From CAIZGX01 sp044374295 (GTDB taxonomy: Bacteria > Bacteroidota > Bacteroidia > Flavobacteriales_D > Sanyastnellaceae), in assembly GCA_044374295.1 (NCBI GenBank), contig JBILOU010000090.1:1-6067 (forward strand): 6,067 nt of DNA, given 5' to 3'. Positions 3,842 to 6,067 of this stretch are shown in pieces. Each line of letters starts with the position of its first letter. Within the stretch, counting starts at the first letter, position 1. The notes below the pieces were generated by a model, which was not told the origin of the DNA, did no database searches, and worked only from the letters and a program-made list of their open reading frames with translations. The position numbers and the translations under genes are program-made.

Positions 3842-5917
3842 TTATGATTTGTGTGCAAGGTCTAACAAAAAGGCATACTCCAAGGCCACTTCCTTCAAGG
3901 CTTCAAACCTTCCAGACTTGCCGCCGTGTCCGGCTTCCATGGTGCATTTGAAAAACAATTTATTCGAATCGGTCTTCATCTCGCGCAACTTCGCGACGTA
4001 TTTCGCAGGCTCCCAATATTGCACTTGACTGTCCCAATATCCTGTAGTTACGAGAGTATGCGGATAGTCTTTCGCTTCAATGTTATCGATGGGCGAATAG
4101 CTGAGCATGTAGTCGTAATAGGCTTTGTCTTTCGGATTTCCCCACTCGTCGAATTCGAAGGTGGTAAGCGGAATGCTTTCGTCGAGCATGGTAGTTACCA
4201 CGTCTACAAACGGCACTGCGCTTATGATTCCGTTGAACAGTGAAGGCGCCATATTGGCAACAGCACCCATTAACAATCCGCCAGCACTTCCGCCCATGGC
4301 GAACAAGTGCTTGCTTGCTGTGTAGTTTTCCTTCACCAAAAATTCTCCGCAAGCAATGAAGTCGGTGAAGGTGTTTACCTTCTTCAATAATTTACCGTCT
4401 TCGTACCAACTGCGGCCCATGTCGCTTCCGCCGCGAATGTGCGCAATGGCAAAAACAAATCCTCTGTTTAACATGGAAAGTCTTGTGCTGCTGAATCCAG
4501 CGTCTATGCTGTGTCCGTAGCTGCCGTATGCGTAAAGCAAACATGGAGCGCTGCCGTTGCGCTCAAAATCTTTTTTGTAAACCAACGAAATGGGAACGCG
4601 CGTGCCGTCTTGTGCGGTTGCAAAAATGCGTTCGCTCTTGTAATCGCTCGCGTTGAATTCGCCTAACACCGGCTGTTGTTTTTTCAATTCGCGTGTGCGC
4701 GATTTCATGTTGTAATCGAACACGCTTCCAGGTGTAGTCATAGATGAATATCCGAAGCGAAGCGTCTCGGTATCGAATTCAGGATTGGCTCCCACTCCCG
4801 CGCTGTATGTAGGATCTGGAAACTCGAGGTAGTGCTCTTCTGCTTTGTCCCAACGGGTCACGCGAATGTGCGCCAACCCTTCGGTGCGCTCTTCCAACAC
4901 CAAATATTCTTTGAACATTTCAACCGATTCCAACAACGTGTTTTCGCGATGCGGAATCACTTCTTCCCAACTTTCTTTTTCGGTTGAATGAATGGGGCAC
5001 GACATTAATCTGAAGTTCTTGGCTTCTAAATTCGTGAGCACATAAAACTTGTCTTCGTATTGCGTGATGCTGTATTCCAAGTCGCGCTCGCGCTTTTGAA
5101 ACAGACGAAACTCTCCTTTCGGATTGTTTGATTCTAACACACGGTATTCGTCTGAAACCGTTTGAGAACTTCCAATTATTAAAAATTCTTTTGTTTTCGT
5201 TTTGAAAACGAAGCACGAAAACTCCTCGTCTTTTTCATCGTAAACCAAAACATCTAAAGCGGGATCCGTTCCCAATTCGTGACGCCAGATCTGGCTATCG
5301 CGCAGGGTTTGCGCATCTTTCTTCGTGTAAAAAAAATGAAGGTTGTCTGAAGCCCATGTTGCAGAACCCGGAGTTCCTTCAATGACTTCGTTGAACATTT
5401 CTCCGGTTTGAAGATCGCGAACGTGCAGCGTATACACTCTTCTACTTACTTCATCTATTCCGTAAACCATGAAACGGTTGTTCTCTGAAATGCTCAATCC
5501 GCCTAGCGCCCAGTAATCTTTTCCCTTCCCCATTTCTGGACCGTTGATGAGAATTTCTTCTTCTCCGGTTTCCATACTGTCTTTCTTGCGACAGTTGAAG
5601 GCGTAGTCTTGTCCAATTTCAAAGCGCGTGTAATACCAATATCCGTTTTGCTTCACCGGAACAGAAGAATCGTCTTCTTTAATACGTCCCTTCATTTCTT
5701 CAAACAATAATTTTTGAAGTTCTTCGGTGTGCTTCATTCCCGCGTCTACGTAGTCGTTCTCTTCTTTCAGATAAGCCAAGACATCTGTCGTTTGCTCATC
5801 TGGCGTAGCAGCGTTTTTCTGCTCGTCGGAAAGACGCATCCAGTAGTAGTTGTCGACACGTGTATGTCCGTGTTCCACCAATTCTTTCGCTATTTTCTTT
5901 GCACTGGGTGTCTTCAT
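3842..5917 (-). CDS. ptrB: Oligopeptidase B (S9A family serine peptidase)
   Basis: The 691-aa protein matches oligopeptidase B in length (E. coli about 686) and motifs. An N-terminal TRVDNYYWMR (residues 19-28) precedes a beta-propeller (about 75-405) and an alpha/beta-hydrolase domain. In the latter I see YGSYGHS with the likely oxyanion Tyr464, IRGGSDMGRSWYEDGK, GGSAGG with catalytic Ser544, DEWGNP, YWDSQV with catalytic Asp629 and AGHGGKSGR with catalytic His664. These three fall at a constant +12 from the enterobacterial Ser532/Asp617/His652. The enzyme cleaves short peptides after Arg or Lys. Glu588 and Asp590 correspond to the P1 pair Glu576/Glu578; Asp472 and Gly474 correspond to Asp460/Asp462, so one P2-site acid is replaced. 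There is no signal peptide, so it should be cytoplasmic. ispD ends 6 nt upstream and the kinase starts 9 nt downstream. Confidence 0.92.
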   Translation of the reverse strand: MKTPSAKKIAKELVEHGHTRVDNYYWMRLSDEQKNAATPDEQTTDVLAYLKEENDYVDAGMKHTEELQKLLFEEMKGRIKEDDSSVPVKQNGYWYYTRFEIGQDYAFNCRKKDSMETGEEEILINGPEMGKGKDYWALGGLSISENNRFMVYGIDEVSRRVYTLHVRDLQTGEMFNEVIEGTPGSATWASDNLHFFYTKKDAQTLRDSQIWRHELGTDPALDVLVYDEKDEEFSCFVFKTKTKEFLIIGSSQTVSDEYRVLESNNPKGEFRLFQKRERDLEYSITQYEDKFYVLTNLEAKNFRLMSCPIHSTEKESWEEVIPHRENTLLESVEMFKEYLVLEERTEGLAHIRVTRWDKAEEHYLEFPDPTYSAGVGANPEFDTETLRFGYSSMTTPGSVFDYNMKSRTRELKKQQPVLGEFNASDYKSERIFATAQDGTRVPISLVYKKDFERNGSAPCLLYAYGSYGHSIDAGFSSTRLSMLNRGFVFAIAHIRGGSDMGRSWYEDGKLLKKVNTFTDFIACGEFLVKENYTASKHLFAMGGSAGGLLMGAVANMAPSLFNGIISAVPFVDVVTTMLDESIPLTTFEFDEWGNPKDKAYYDYMLSYSPIDNIEAKDYPHTLVTTGYWDSQVQYWEPAKYVAKLREMKTDSNKLFFKCTMEAGHGGKSGRFEALKEVALEYAFLLDLAHKS

Positions 5918-5923
5918 GATATT

Positions 5924-6067
5924 CTATTTTGCAGTGAGTGATTCGCCCACGATTAAATCAATGGGCGATGTTATTTTAATGTTTTCTAAATTTCCTTCCA
6001 CCAAAAAAACCGAATGACCGTTCGCTTCCACAACGGAAGCATCGTCGGTGAACAACGGGCTGAAAGG
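5924..6067 (-). CDS. ispD: 2-C-methyl-D-erythritol 4-phosphate cytidylyltransferase, C-terminal end (runs off the right edge)
   Basis: The last 47 residues are visible, ending at TAG 5924-5926. They contain FTDDASVVEANGHSVFLVEG followed by NIKITSPIDLIVGESL, the characteristic C-terminal segment of IspD (T-D-E/D-A-S, then V-G-x-x-x-N-I-K-I/V-T-x-P-x-D-L). IspD joins CTP to methylerythritol phosphate in the non-mevalonate route to isoprenoid precursors, in the cytoplasm. The start and the CTP-binding N-terminus lie outside the window. Oligopeptidase B begins 6 nt after the stop, so the two are probably translated from one message. Confidence 0.88.
   Translation of the reverse strand, partial: PFSPLFTDDASVVEANGHSVFLVEGNLENIKITSPIDLIVGESLTAK

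Noticed and set aside
3495..4028. 177-aa plus-strand open frame across the kinase/oligopeptidase junction
   Set aside because: It is antisense to two well-supported genes; its length is a by-product of their codon use.

Overview
The window looks like a chromosome segment from a member of the Bacteroidota, probably a marine or freshwater flavobacterium-like lineage. Three things point there: a clear Bacteroidota -7 promoter element (TAtcTTTG) before the first gene, two copies of a DUF6934-type gene (a family I know mainly from Bacteroidota), and a sensor kinase with the KETAHQLGTPLSAL dimerisation motif common in that phylum. The genus cannot be read from the sequence. Every convincing gene is on the minus strand.

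Layout. At the right edge, reading leftwards, is a tightly spaced run of ispD (3' end only), a full-length oligopeptidase B gene and an orphan membrane histidine kinase gene, with gaps of 6 and 9 nt. They are probably one transcript, but their functions (isoprenoid precursor synthesis, peptide turnover, signal sensing) are not obviously linked. Left of the kinase are two tandem copies, offset by 914 nt, of a two-gene cassette. Each has a 145-aa DUF6934-like gene followed 9 nt later by a very small gene (64 and 52 aa). At the left edge is the start of a Wza-type polysaccharide-export lipoprotein gene with its own promoter.

The most unusual content is the DNA around the cassettes. Positions 414-542, 1353-1420, 1459-1530, 2218-2290 and 2298-2356 are chains of tiny perfect hairpins, mostly 3-5 bp stems with 3-nt loops, joined by fixed 4-5 nt linkers (TCAA, GAAT/ATTC, GTTGG). 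Linkers stay constant while both arms of a stem change together, for example TCAC-TTT-GTGA in one place and TCGC-TTT-GCGA in another. The arrays flank the cassettes in direct and inverted orientation, begin at the kinase stop codon, and in one place form the 3' end of the small gene's reading frame. I know of no named repeat family with this design.

The cassettes have nearly identical outer blocks (96 nt upstream with one mismatch, 103 nt across the gene junction with three) around a diverged core (about 75% protein identity). This fits recent duplication or gene conversion at the edges with diversification inside. A toxin-antitoxin or other paired-protein role is possible but unproven.
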